Positions 41,942-51,274 are shown, numbered from the stretch's first letter. The stretch: 64,000 nucleotides of DNA from G965197715 sp965247615 (GCA_965247615.1 OZ252022.1:1984001-2048000); one strand, 5' to 3'. Notes: generated from the letters alone by a model not told the origin. A program made the numbers and translations.

Positions 41942-42031
41942 AGCGCGGTCACGCCGGGCGCCCGCCGACCCGGCTCAAGGGTTCGCGGATGTCTACAAAG
42001 CAGTTAGGGAAATAGAGAAGGGAAGGGAGCC

Positions 42032-42781
42032 ATGATGTTGGACGGCAAAGTCGCACTGGTGTCTGGAACAGGCCCGAACATCGGCTCGGAGATCGCGCGG
42101 ACCCTGGCCGCCAACGGCGCCACGGTTGCCTGCATGGACTTGAACGAGCAGTACGCCCAAGCAGCGGCAATCAGCATCAACGAGGCGGGCGGCAAAGCTA
42201 TCGGCGTCGTCGCGGACATCACCCAGCCCGAGAGCGTGGAGAAGGCTGTGCAGGAGGTGCTCAACGCCTTCGGCGGCATTCACCTCCTGGTCAACGACGC
42301 AGCTATAAGCGACCGTAAGCCGTTCCTTGAAGCTGAGTTGTCCGACTGGCAGAAGGTCTTGGACGTCATCCTAACGGGGACTTTCATCGTGAGCCAGCGA
42401 GTGGCCAAGCAGATGGTGGCCCAGGGCGAAGGCGGCGCCGTCGTAAACATCATCTCCACCTCGGGCCACCGGGGCGAGACGGCCCGCATCGCCTACGGAA
42501 CGGCGAAATCGGGATTGCTCAACTTCACCCGCTCCATGGCCACGCAGCTCGCCCCCCACAACATTCGAGTAAACTCGGTGACGCCCACGACAACAGGCAC
42601 GCCCGTGGGTATGCCCGACTCGCCACGGGATGAAAGTTCCGCGCCGAGCGCTGTCCTCAGGGGCCGTTGGGGCCGGCCCACGGACCAGGCCCAGGCAGTG
42701 CTCTTTCTGCTATCGCCCAACGCCGATTTCATCACTGGCATCGACCTCCCCTGCGACGGCGGCAGCTTGGCTCACCGCTAG
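42032..42781 (+). CDS. SDR-family oxidoreductase (cluster copy 2)
   Basis: This 249-aa short-chain dehydrogenase has SGTGPNIGSEIARTL, LVNDAAISD (an Asp in place of the usual second Asn), NIISTSGHRG and IAYGTAKSGLLNFT with the active Tyr and Lys. It is a clear paralog of the gene at 39998, with the amidohydrolase between them. The start ATG follows GGGAAGGGAG. A tandem pair of SDR enzymes could handle successive oxidation steps of one substrate. Confidence 0.92.
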   Translation: MMLDGKVALVSGTGPNIGSEIARTLAANGATVACMDLNEQYAQAAAISINEAGGKAIGVVADITQPESVEKAVQEVLNAFGGIHLLVNDAAISDRKPFLEAELSDWQKVLDVILTGTFIVSQRVAKQMVAQGEGGAVVNIISTSGHRGETARIAYGTAKSGLLNFTRSMATQLAPHNIRVNSVTPTTTGTPVGMPDSPRDESSAPSAVLRGRWGRPTDQAQAVLFLLSPNADFITGIDLPCDGGSLAHR

Positions 42782-42918
42782 GGACGGAGGAGCCCGTATC
42801 GGGCCAAGCTGTTGCGTTCCGGGGAGCTTCAGCCGGAGTGCGTGATGCGGTCAGTTAAGATATTGCTCCCTAAGATACTCTCTGGCTAGGAGTTGGGGGA
42901 GCCCATAAGGAGGCCGAC

Positions 42919-43848
42919 ATGAACATTCTCGTCATTGGCGGTGGGCTGACTGGCTGCCACTTCGCCCGAGAGGTCCAGGGGCGAGGCCACGCACCCGTGA
43001 TCTACGACGTCGCTCCCAATGAGCAGTACATCCACAGCGTTGCCGGGGATGTACCCATAGCCAGAGGCGATGTCCGCGACCTTCCGGCCCTGACGATGAC
43101 AATGCGCCAGCACCATGTTGAAGCAGTCTTCCTCAATGCGGGCATGATCGGAGGCAAGGCGGCGGAGCGCCCCTACGCCACCCTCGACATCAACGTGGGC
43201 GGAGCCATCACGGTGGCTGAGGCAGCCGGTCTCCACGGTGTTCGCAGAGTCGTCTTCGCCAGCACCTTCGGGATCTACGACTGGGACCTGGACCCGTCCG
43301 AGCCGGTGAAGGAAGACTTTCCCGTGGGCGGAGACAACTTCTACCACGCCAGCAAGACCTCATGCGAGCGCATTCTGGGAGCATACTCGAAGGAGTACGG
43401 CTTCGAGCTGGCTTGCCTTCGCTTCGCCCGGGTCTACGGACGCGGCCACTACGCCGGCGGGTCCGGCGGCGGTCGAGCGATGCACAACGCCGTCGCCGCC
43501 GCGGCGGATGGCCGGGAGGCGCGCATCGACCCGAAGGTTCTCGGCAAAAGCGAGTACGTATACGCCAAGGACGTGGCCTACGGCGTGGCTCTCGCCTGCG
43601 AGAAGCCCCTACCAAGCCGCGAGTACAACATCGGCACCGGGGTAATGGTCGACCCCGAGGACATCGTCGGCGCCCTCAAGGAGGCTGTGCCAGGCGCCGA
43701 CGCAAAAGTCATCGGGGACCCGGTCCTCCACCACGGCGAGCAGCCGTTAGACCTAAGCCGTGCCAGAGCTGATCTCGGGTATGAGCCCAGATTTCAGCTC
43801 TTCGCAGGGATAGCTGACTTCGTCACAGAGCTACGGCGTAACTCGTGA
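42919..43848 (+). CDS. NAD-dependent epimerase/dehydratase family protein
   Basis: This 309-aa extended SDR has the N-terminal glycine motif IGGGLTGCHFA, the central strand DVRDLPAL with Asp, ASTFGIYDWDLD with the active Ser/Thr position, and Tyr and Lys in YHASKTSCERIL. RFARVYGRGHYAGG and the C-terminal substrate-binding part follow. It uses NAD(P) on a sugar or hydroxy-acid-like substrate. The ATG has AAGGAGG upstream. It continues the same-strand cluster; the stretch before it has no terminator. Confidence 0.9.
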   Translation: MNILVIGGGLTGCHFAREVQGRGHAPVIYDVAPNEQYIHSVAGDVPIARGDVRDLPALTMTMRQHHVEAVFLNAGMIGGKAAERPYATLDINVGGAITVAEAAGLHGVRRVVFASTFGIYDWDLDPSEPVKEDFPVGGDNFYHASKTSCERILGAYSKEYGFELACLRFARVYGRGHYAGGSGGGRAMHNAVAAAADGREARIDPKVLGKSEYVYAKDVAYGVALACEKPLPSREYNIGTGVMVDPEDIVGALKEAVPGADAKVIGDPVLHHGEQPLDLSRARADLGYEPRFQLFAGIADFVTELRRNS

Positions 43849-43922
43849 GCAGGGCAGCACTGACACGCCGCTGGCTGTGTACTCCGGTCATATCAGTCGC
43901 GATGGACCCGTAAAGACGAACC

Positions 43923-45221
43923 GTGGAGCTCGAGCCACACTCTCCACGCAAGCACGAGGTCTACTACGGGTGGGTCATCGTTGGCGTGGTGGCCCTGGCC
44001 AGCTTCAGCCAGACCGCGGAGACCTTTCCGGTGTGGAGCGTGCTGCTGAAGCCCATGACCGAGGAATTCGGGTGGAGCCGCAGCGAGTTTACCGGCGCAA
44101 TGACCATCGGGACCGTCATCGGCGCCATCACGGCGGTGGGTTTCGGCCCCATGCTGGACCGTTACGGGCCGCGGTGGAGCGTGGCCGCGGCTCTGGGGGT
44201 GGTTGGGGCAAGTCTTCTGCTCATGCCCTTGATTACCACCCTCTGGCATTTCTACGCGCTCTTGGTCTTGGGCCGGGTCATGCACATTGGCCTGATAGGC
44301 ATCGCTCTGAGCGTCATCACACCCAAGTGGTTCATCGCCAGACGAGGCCGTGCAGTGGCGTTCACTCGGCTCGGGAACCGTCTGGGGAGCACGGTGACTC
44401 CGCTTTACGCCCAGATCCTGATCAGCGCACTGAGCTGGCGAGCTGCGGTGGCGACTGTGGGCGGAGTTGTGTGGCTGGTATCCATGGTCCCGGCGGCCAT
44501 CTTCCTCCGAAGGCAGCCCGAGGACATGGGGCTCCTTCCCGACGGAGCCACCCAGGAAGAGATGGAAGCGTACCAGCAGCAGGACCCTGCAACAAGTAGG
44601 GCCACCAGACGCCCCGTGGACGTCTCTATCTCGGTTCACCAGGTCATCCGGCTCCCCTCCTTCTACCTGCTTGCTGGGGCCTACGGATTCGCCTTCCTCG
44701 TCGGGCCGGCGACCAGCCTCCACCTGATGCCCTACCTGACGGACCAGGGAATGAGCGGAACCGTGGCGGTCACCGCCGTGGCCGTTTCTTCCGCCAGCGG
44801 CGGCGCGGGAGCCCTGGCCTTCGGCTTTCTGGTGGAGCGCTTCAACAGCCAGGTGATCCTGGCCGCGGACTTCGTGCTGATCGCCGTGGCGTTCCTGTTA
44901 CTCCAGGGAGTCACTTCAGGACCCCTAGCCCTGGCCTGGGGCATCTACTACGGCGCGGTCCACGGCGGGATGTTCACGCTCCTTCAGATCATCTTCGCGG
45001 ACCACTACGGCAGGCACTCCCTGGGGGCCATTCGGGGTCTCATGTCTCCGCTCCAGGCCACCATGCACGCACTGGGGCCTATGGGCGCGGCCGTGGCCTA
45101 TGACCTGACGGGAAGCTACGGGCTGGTGTTCTTCGGATTCGCCGCGGCCACCCTGGCGGCTGCGGGCTGCGTATTCGTCGCACGGCCGCCGACGGTAGGG
45201 CAGCCTACGGCAACTGGCTGA
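43923..45221 (+). CDS. MFS transporter (YYGW-type) of the catabolic cluster
   Basis: This 432-aa major facilitator with 12 helices begins from GTG 43923 with MELEPHSPRKHEVYYGWVIV. It has EFGWSRSEFTGAMTIG, FGPMLDRYGPRWSV, FIARRGRAVAFTRLGNR and the loop RRQPEDMGLLPDGA, all shared with the gene at 19746. GTG is the best start because the only in-frame ATG is far inside. The position at the end of the cluster suggests that it imports the compound metabolised by the SDR-amidohydrolase-epimerase genes. Confidence 0.9.
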   Translation: MELEPHSPRKHEVYYGWVIVGVVALASFSQTAETFPVWSVLLKPMTEEFGWSRSEFTGAMTIGTVIGAITAVGFGPMLDRYGPRWSVAAALGVVGASLLLMPLITTLWHFYALLVLGRVMHIGLIGIALSVITPKWFIARRGRAVAFTRLGNRLGSTVTPLYAQILISALSWRAAVATVGGVVWLVSMVPAAIFLRRQPEDMGLLPDGATQEEMEAYQQQDPATSRATRRPVDVSISVHQVIRLPSFYLLAGAYGFAFLVGPATSLHLMPYLTDQGMSGTVAVTAVAVSSASGGAGALAFGFLVERFNSQVILAADFVLIAVAFLLLQGVTSGPLALAWGIYYGAVHGGMFTLLQIIFADHYGRHSLGAIRGLMSPLQATMHALGPMGAAVAYDLTGSYGLVFFGFAAATLAAAGCVFVARPPTVGQPTATG

Positions 45222-45224
45222 AAC

Positions 45225-45246
45225 CTTTGAGCACAAAGGCTCAAGG
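45225..45246. terminator. Small hairpin between convergent MFS and ABC permease genes
   Basis: TTTGAGC and GCTCAAG bracket an ACAAAG loop just after the MFS stop. The stem is only 6-7 bp with no T-run, so this is a weak terminator candidate. Confidence 0.35.
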
Positions 45247-45281
45247 GGAGGATCGTCAGGGGTAGGGTGTGCGCTCTGGCT

Positions 45282-46199
45282 CTACCGGCCCCGCAGGCGA
45301 GGGTCCAGAGCGTCACGCAGAGCATCGCCCAGGAAGGCGAAGCTGAAGACCACAACGGACAGGGCAAGGCCCGGGAAGATGGCTAGCCACGGGGCCACCT
45401 CCATCCCCCCCTGGGCGCCCTCGTTCAGCATGCCGCCCCAGGCAGGGTTCGGCGGCGGCACACCCAAGCCCAGAAAGCTCAAGCCGGACTCGGAGATGAT
45501 GGCGGTGCCCAGGTTGCCGGTGGCCAGGACGAACACGGGCGCCAGGGAGTTCGGCAGGACGTGACGCAGCAGGACGCGAAGCGATGATGCGCCGATGGCC
45601 TGGGAGGCGAGGATGTAGACCTCTTCCTTCACGCTCAGAGCGGAGCTGCGGGCGAGCCGGACCACCCTGGGCATCATGGTTATCCCGATGGCCAGGGTAA
45701 CGTTGTTGATAGAAGCGCCCAAGGCAACCACCAGGATCATGGCGAAGATCAGCCCGGGAAACCCCATGAAGATGTCCACCAGTCGCTGGAGGGACAGGTC
45801 AAACCGCCCCCCAACGTACCCTGAGGTCAAGCCAAGAAGGAGGCCGGTCGAGGTCCCCAGCAGTACCGACAGCAGCCCCACGTACAGGGACACGCGGGCG
45901 CCGAACACGATACGGCTGTAGGCGTCCCGGCCAAGGAAGTCCGAACCCAACCAGTAGTGGCTGTTCGGGGCTTCAAGGCGCCTATCAACATCCTGGGCTA
46001 GCGGGTCATGGGTCGCAACGTAGGGCGCAAAAATCGCCACCAGCACGAGCAGAAGCAAGACCAGACCGCCAAAAGCTCCCAGTGGGTAGCTGCGCGCCGC
46101 TCTCGCCAGAGGGGGCACCCATCCCAACATCGAGGCCCGCGGCGACAGAAGGGGCCGGGCGATCTCGGCGGCGTTGGCCTGTTGATCGGAGCTTTGCAT
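45282..46199 (-). CDS. ABC transporter permease, DppC/OppC type
   Basis: This 305-aa membrane subunit of a peptide/nickel-type ABC importer has an N-terminal helix, a periplasmic YWLGSDFLGRDAYSRIVFGA segment typical of OppC, and five further helices including the VALGASINNVTLAIGITMMP core. The EAA loop is present (ASQAIGASSLRVLLRHVLPN). It is the last gene of a three-gene unit (binding protein, DppB-like, DppC-like). No ATPase genes follow: the next gene is convergent. Confidence 0.92.
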   Translation of the reverse strand: MQSSDQQANAAEIARPLLSPRASMLGWVPPLARAARSYPLGAFGGLVLLLLVLVAIFAPYVATHDPLAQDVDRRLEAPNSHYWLGSDFLGRDAYSRIVFGARVSLYVGLLSVLLGTSTGLLLGLTSGYVGGRFDLSLQRLVDIFMGFPGLIFAMILVVALGASINNVTLAIGITMMPRVVRLARSSALSVKEEVYILASQAIGASSLRVLLRHVLPNSLAPVFVLATGNLGTAIISESGLSFLGLGVPPPNPAWGGMLNEGAQGGMEVAPWLAIFPGLALSVVVFSFAFLGDALRDALDPRLRGR

Positions 46200-46216
46200 C
46201 CCCTACACCCGCCTCC

Positions 46217-47176
46217 TTAGGAATAGCGAATCCTGGGATCCACGAAAGCGTAAAATATGTCCACCAGCAGGTTGAGCGCCACCATGAAAAGCACCACCAG
46301 CACCGTGAGGCTCTGGATGACCGGGTAGTCCCGTAGGGTGGCCGCGTTCACAATGCCCTGGCCAATGCCAGGTATTCCGAATATCGCTTCCAGTATCACG
46401 GTCCCGCTGATGAGGCCTGCCAACTGAAGCCCGCCTATGGTAACCACCGGAATGAGAGCGTTGCGCAAGGCATGCCGGATGACCACCACCCGCTCCTCCA
46501 ACCCCTTGCTCCGCGCTGTGCGTACGTAGTCCTGGCGCAGCACCTCAAGAAGGCTGGAACGGGTGATGCGTGTCAGGGAGGCGCTGTATCCCCACGAAAG
46601 TATCAGGGCGGGCCAGATCGTCTTCTGAAGATGGGCTAGGGGGTCCTCCCATATGTTGAAGTAGTACAGCGGGGGCGTCCAACGGAACACCAGCAGCAAC
46701 CCCAGGATCACCATCAGGCCAACCCAGAAGTTCGGCAGCGAGTGTCCAAGCACAGCCATGATCCGCACCGAATAGTCCGGCATGCGGTTCTGGAAGACCG
46801 CTGCGGCCACCCCAAAAGGGACCGAGATGAACCAGGAGACGATGATGGTCAGAATGGTGAGCTGGATGGTAGGCGGCAGACGCCGGAGCACGATGTCGCT
46901 CAGAGGCTCTCGGTCGAAGATAGACTGGCCTCCAAACTCTCCATTGACCATACTCCACATCCACTTGGCGTACTGGACGGCCACGTGGTCGTGCAAACCA
47001 AGCTCTTTGCGGATGCCCTCCAACGCCCGGAGAGACGATGCGCTGACCTCGTCACCCGCCACGATGCTCATGGCTACGTCACCGGGCAGGATGCGCATGA
47101 CGACGAAAATGATAAGGGAGGCGCCCAACATGGTAGGGATGAATAGGAGAAGCCTTCGCGCCACATACTTCTGCAT
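46217..47176 (-). CDS. ABC transporter permease, DppB/OppB type
   Basis: This 319-aa membrane subunit starts MQKYVARRLLLFIPTMLGAS and has six helices. The family segment VVIRHALRNALIPVVTIGGL contains the EAA-type loop, and GTVILEAIFGIPGIGQGIVN is diagnostic for the DppB/OppB group. ATG 47176 is preferred over GTG 47185. It overlaps no gene; the DppC-like permease begins 17 bp downstream and the binding protein ends 90 bp upstream, all on the minus strand. The imported substrate could be a peptide, metal chelate or other organic compound. Confidence 0.92.
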   Translation of the reverse strand: MQKYVARRLLLFIPTMLGASLIIFVVMRILPGDVAMSIVAGDEVSASSLRALEGIRKELGLHDHVAVQYAKWMWSMVNGEFGGQSIFDREPLSDIVLRRLPPTIQLTILTIIVSWFISVPFGVAAAVFQNRMPDYSVRIMAVLGHSLPNFWVGLMVILGLLLVFRWTPPLYYFNIWEDPLAHLQKTIWPALILSWGYSASLTRITRSSLLEVLRQDYVRTARSKGLEERVVVIRHALRNALIPVVTIGGLQLAGLISGTVILEAIFGIPGIGQGIVNAATLRDYPVIQSLTVLVVLFMVALNLLVDIFYAFVDPRIRYS

Positions 47177-47268
47177 CGCTAGCACCCGACTGAGATTGCG
47201 CCCAATTCAAGGTGTGGCATGACGCCCGTGGGTCATGCCACACCTCTCGTTTCGAGGTCTACCGGCGC

Positions 47269-49092
47269 CTACTTGTCGAGCCAGACCTCGGCGTAGTCCA
47301 CGCTTTGGTACTTGCTCTCCCCGGGGACGATGACGCCCTTCACGTAGCTGCGGTAGGGCACCACGTTGAGCCCTGCGCTCATGGGCACCACGTAGACCTG
47401 CTCCAAGAGCATGTACCGCTCCAGCTCATGCCAGGTCTTGGTCCTCACCTCGAGGCTCCGTGCCGCGGCCAACCGGTCAAAGAACTCGTCGATTTTCGGG
47501 TCGTTGTGCTTCCCCACGGCGTAAGGTGTCTTATCATAGGTGCCGATGCTGGACTCCGTGCCCTCCGGAATGGTCACGTAGGCGGCGATGCCACCGGTCA
47601 GGAGGGGCGCATCCAGTCCTATCCGGGCATAGCTGATGAACTGGGTGTAGTCCATGGCCTGGATCTCAACGTTGATCCCCAGTCCCTTAAGCTGGTCCTG
47701 GTGGAACGAACAGGTCCGCAGACTTGAGCCATTGTTTCTGCAAGGGAATTGGGTGGTGAACCCGTCCGCGTATCCGGCCTCCGCCAGCAGGCGCTTGGCC
47801 TCCGCCCTGTCCGCTTCCCGGGTGGCCCCGTTCCAGCCGGGCCACTGCAGGAAGTCCGGACTGTTGAAGGGGTTCTTGGGCGACAGCAGCGTGAACAGCT
47901 CCCCAAAGCCGGAGCCGGACTTTATCTGCGCCCGCTTATCTATCCAAAGGGCCACGGCCTTGCGCACGCGAACGTCCTGGAAGGGACTCCCTTCCAACAG
48001 TGTATTCAGTCCCAGGCCGCCCCGAGAGCCTGGGATATCGGCGAACCAGACCTGATCGCCCATGTCCTTGATGTAGGCGCTCTTCCGTTCCACCGACAGG
48101 ATGGGGCCATTCCCCCGTCCACCGCCGTCCAGACGCCCAACCCGGAAGGCCGCATCCATGGCGGACGCGTCTGGAATGATGGGAAAGTCTATGCCGTCCA
48201 GGTAGGGGAGCTGGCCGCCCTGGCTGTCCTTCTCCCAATACTGGTCAAAGCGTCGGATCTGGACCACGCTCCCCCGCTTCACCCTCTCCACCGTGAAGGG
48301 CCCCACGGATACCAGGCCCACGTCGGCAGGCGCGAGTCCCGCGTCCCCCTGCTCTACCAGAGGCTGCATCAGATGCCGCGGGTGCATGTTGTGGTACCGG
48401 GCATCCCCGATCTTGGTCAGCCAGTAGGGCTCCCCGCGACTCAGGGTGACGCGGATCCGGTTCCCGTCCAAGACCTCAATGTTCTCCACCTCACCCAGCT
48501 CGGAGGCCCATGTCGCTCGCGCCCTGACCTGGTCTCCCCGATCGAAGCCGAGGGCCATCTCCATCCAAAACTTCATGTCCTCGGCAGTCAGGGGCGTCCC
48601 ATCATGCCAGAGGACGTCGTCGCGGATCTTGAGGGTCCACACCCGGAAGTCGCCGCTGTTCTCCCAGCTCTCTGCCAGGCTCGGGCACACCTCGAAGACG
48701 TTGTCGCGGCACCACCGCACCATGTTGCCGGCGCCGGCGACGTTGACGTTGAGGTGGTGCACACTAATGGTGTCGCTCTTCATGTTGTCCCAACCCAGGG
48801 GTACGTCGGCCCGGTGAGCGAAGATTGCAATGCCCCCAGGCTTGACGTCTGCGGTCACCGGCGCCGCAGGCTGTGCATAAGGCACCGTGACCCCGGCGGA
48901 CGCCCGTTGCTGGGTCGGAGCCGCTGGGTCCATCGCAGGAGCAGCCGGCTGCGGCTGGGCCGCTGCCGCGGGCTGCTGTGGCTGCTGGGACACGGTCGGA
49001 GCTGGCCCACCAGAGCAGGCCACTGCCAGAAGCGCCAGCACCAGTAGAACTCCCGTTGCCAGAACCCTGAAGGAACCCATCTGCTGCGACAT
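47269..49092 (-). CDS. ABC transporter substrate-binding lipoprotein (SBP family 5)
   Basis: This 607-aa solute-binding protein of the peptide/nickel family has a lipoprotein signal, LVLALLAVAC, with the lipid Cys at residue 26. A Gln/Pro/Ala linker follows, then family-5 features (LAESWENSGDFRVWTLKIRD, DVLWHDGTPLTAEDMKFW, RVRKAVALWIDKRAQI). The ATG at 49092 has AGGAGGTT upstream. It is the first gene of the unit with two permeases. The mature protein should be anchored outside the cell membrane. The ligand is unknown. Confidence 0.95.
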   Translation of the reverse strand: MSQQMGSFRVLATGVLLVLALLAVACSGGPAPTVSQQPQQPAAAAQPQPAAPAMDPAAPTQQRASAGVTVPYAQPAAPVTADVKPGGIAIFAHRADVPLGWDNMKSDTISVHHLNVNVAGAGNMVRWCRDNVFEVCPSLAESWENSGDFRVWTLKIRDDVLWHDGTPLTAEDMKFWMEMALGFDRGDQVRARATWASELGEVENIEVLDGNRIRVTLSRGEPYWLTKIGDARYHNMHPRHLMQPLVEQGDAGLAPADVGLVSVGPFTVERVKRGSVVQIRRFDQYWEKDSQGGQLPYLDGIDFPIIPDASAMDAAFRVGRLDGGGRGNGPILSVERKSAYIKDMGDQVWFADIPGSRGGLGLNTLLEGSPFQDVRVRKAVALWIDKRAQIKSGSGFGELFTLLSPKNPFNSPDFLQWPGWNGATREADRAEAKRLLAEAGYADGFTTQFPCRNNGSSLRTCSFHQDQLKGLGINVEIQAMDYTQFISYARIGLDAPLLTGGIAAYVTIPEGTESSIGTYDKTPYAVGKHNDPKIDEFFDRLAAARSLEVRTKTWHELERYMLLEQVYVVPMSAGLNVVPYRSYVKGVIVPGESKYQSVDYAEVWLDK

Positions 49093-49345
49093 TCCTCAAC
49101 CTCCTTGGCAATGCTCTTCCGTCTGCTCACAGCTACGGCGTATCACAAGGTACAAGCCTTCCGTCGGCGTGTACGAGTGGCAGGGTAGCACACGCTTTGG
49201 AACCGCGTCAATGTTCTGAGTGGAAACCGAAGGTCGTTATGGGAAGAAATAGCTGCGACGATATCAGCCTTACAGGCGCGGTAGGGTAGTTTGGGACCGG
49301 CGCGGGCTGGCCACTCCAGGCGCCTCTCGCACTCAAGGTGGCTGC

Positions 49346-49738
49346 TCAGCCCGTGGACTCTACGGGGAACATGGCATCACTGGCGACCGCTCTGGCTTCG
49401 TGGACGCCGGCCGTGGGCGGCATCCACGAACCTCGCTTCCACAGGGTCTCATTGGTGACCCGGCGGGCCGCGTCCAGATGCATGGACAGGTCGACGCAGT
49501 TGTCCTGGATCCGTTGGAAGCACCCGATGGGCTGGCCGAAAACCATGCGGGTTCGAGTGTACTCCAACGTGAAGTCAAGAATCTCCTGACACGCTCCGAC
49601 CTGGAGGGCGCACAGTATGGGGATGGTCTTCTCCAGTGACCGGTCCAGGGCCTGCCACCCTGCGCTGACCTGGCCTAAGATGCGCGGCTCGGGGACCCGG
49701 ACGGAATCGAAGCGCACCTCGGCGGCGGCGGCCAGGGA
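49346..49738 (-). pseudogene. Acyl-CoA dehydrogenase fragment truncated by IS481 relic
   Basis: The minus strand reads LAAAAEVRFDSVRVPEPRIL, GQVSAGWQALDRSLEKTIPI, EILDFTLEYTRTRMVFGQPI and GCFQRIQDNCVDLSMHLDAA, which are the middle to C-terminal segments of an acyl-CoA dehydrogenase (RxxFGxPI-type helix). Its 5' part is replaced by the IS481 3' end. The frame stops at 49346, before the usual C-terminal base and FAD/subunit contacts. No intact acyl-CoA dehydrogenase lies nearby. Confidence 0.82.
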
Positions 49739-49744
49739 GCCTTC

Positions 49745-49890
49745 TAGGTGTAATTCCCAGGGACATTGTTTGCAGCCTGGAGGTGGGAGTGGCGCCGCCG
49801 ATACCGCCATGGGGACGCAGGGCATTGTAGGACGCAAGGAACCCGGGCAGTGCGTCAAGACGCTCGCGGGCAGAGGTGTTATCGGAGGGC
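49745..49890 (-). pseudogene. IS481-family transposase C-terminal relic (copy 2)
   Basis: The minus-strand frame reads NTSARERLDALPGFLASYNA then LRPHGGIGGATPTSRLQTMS, matching the C-terminus of the element at 23545-24393, and ends with the same CCCTGGGAATTACACCTAG tail. Nothing of the catalytic core remains. Confidence 0.8.
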
Positions 49891-49940
49891 TGGGGGTTAC
49901 CCACTGCGTCGGGAGCACACCCCCTCATCTAAAGCCCCAA

Positions 49941-49988
49941 CCTGAACCTCAACGTGAAGGTTCTCGGTTTTGTCCAGTTTGGTGGGCC
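49941..49988 (-). repeat. Dispersed ~50-bp repeat (inverted copy)
   Basis: The reverse complement reads GGCCCACCAAACTGGACAAA then ACCGAGAACCTTCACGTTGA, the same block as at 36302 (direct) and 51501 (inverted). Confidence 0.8.
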
Positions 49989-50023
49989 GGCCTGGCCGCG
50001 GGGCCCGTCGCGGTCGTAGGGTC

Positions 50024-51274
50024 CTACGGCCTTGGCGCCGGCCCGAGCACCCTGTACTTTCTCTCCGCGGTCCGCTCCGCCACAGGCAGGACCTCCACGA
50101 CCACCCTTGAGAGACCCACGACCTCGCCGTTGGCGTCGAAGCTGTAGTTGTCGCCGATAGCGCCGCTCCAGGTGATGCCGTACATGCAGTCGCGGAAGCC
50201 GTCGGCGTCCTGGTCGTCGTTGGTCTGCTTGAGGCACTCGGCCGCGATGTACACGTCGTCGTACGCTGACCCCAGATGCCATGGCAGCGTGACGTAGTGG
50301 TAGCGCTCTCTGAAGTTGGCGAGGACCTCCTGCCCCTTCTTGTTGTCGGGGTCCAGGTCGGCCGTGATGGCCTTCATGCCGGTCGCCGCCTCGCCTGCGA
50401 CTTCGAGGGCGGTGGTGCCCCCCGATATCGTTTCCGCGTAGATCGGGCCCTCGTAACCCAGCTCCCGCGCCTGTTTGATGATAGTCCCCGCCGCGAACTC
50501 GGACTGGGGCGCTATGTGGAGCGCGTCCGGGGCGGCGGCCAGCAGCTTCGTAAGCTGGCTCCTGAAGTCGGCGACGTCGGACCCGTACCGCTCCGCGGCC
50601 ACGACGGTACCGCCGCGTTTCTCGAACTGCTCGACCGAGGTGCGTCTAACGCCCTCGGCGTAGTCGGTGGTCTCGGTGATGGTGGCCAGCTTGCGGACCC
50701 CATCGGCCCACAGGACGTTCCCGGTATCGATGCCCACCTGCACGTCGCTGATCTGGGTACGGAAGATGTAGTCGCCAGCGTTGGCGATTTCGGCGTTGCT
50801 CGCCAGTCCGGAGAACAGGATCACGCCGTCGGCCTCCGCCAGCGGAGCGGCGCCGAGCATGGCTCCGCTGCACGACGTCCCGAGGATGATCTTCACGCCG
50901 TCCACGTCGGTCAGCTTGCGGTAGGCGGCGATCGCGTCTTTGGCGCTGCACTGGGAGTCCTCGACGACGATCTCCAGTCTGCGCCCGTTGACTCCGCCCG
51001 CGGCGTTGATCTCGTCCGCGGCCATCTGCTTGGCCTGAACAGCTACCGTGCCGTAGGTCTCACCTGGACCGGTGACCGATTCCATTACCCCGATCACGAA
51101 AGGAGGCAAGTCCGTGGGAATGGCGGTCGGCTTGGGTTGCGCCGCGTCTGTAGGGGCGGCCGCCGGCGCTTGCGCAGGCGCGTCAGGCTCCTTATCTCCG
51201 CCGCAAGCCAGCACCGCCAGCATCAGGACCGCCAGTGAGCCGAGGGTGAGAATCCGCACGGGCAACGACCGCAT
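50024..51274 (-). CDS. Branched-chain amino acid-type (LivK/AmtR-like) substrate-binding lipoprotein
   Basis: This is a 416-aa periplasmic-binding protein of the leucine/amide family. The lipobox is LMLAVLAC, with Cys at residue 24, followed by an Ala/Pro/Thr linker. Family features are VIGVMESVTGPGETYGTVAV, QMAADEINAAGGVNGRRLEI, GVKIILGTSCSGAMLGAAP and ITETTDYAEGVRRTSVEQFE. ATG 51274 has an AGGA ribosome site; the frame upstream is not protein-like. No Liv permease or ATPase gene lies next to it, so it is an orphan binding protein. It ends close to the dispersed repeat and IS481 relic. Confidence 0.93.
   Translation of the reverse strand: MRSLPVRILTLGSLAVLMLAVLACGGDKEPDAPAQAPAAAPTDAAQPKPTAIPTDLPPFVIGVMESVTGPGETYGTVAVQAKQMAADEINAAGGVNGRRLEIVVEDSQCSAKDAIAAYRKLTDVDGVKIILGTSCSGAMLGAAPLAEADGVILFSGLASNAEIANAGDYIFRTQISDVQVGIDTGNVLWADGVRKLATITETTDYAEGVRRTSVEQFEKRGGTVVAAERYGSDVADFRSQLTKLLAAAPDALHIAPQSEFAAGTIIKQARELGYEGPIYAETISGGTTALEVAGEAATGMKAITADLDPDNKKGQEVLANFRERYHYVTLPWHLGSAYDDVYIAAECLKQTNDDQDADGFRDCMYGITWSGAIGDNYSFDANGEVVGLSRVVVEVLPVAERTAERKYRVLGPAPRP

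Noticed and set aside
47749..49047. Plus-strand frame of 432 aa
   Set aside because: Antisense shadow of the family 5 binding protein.
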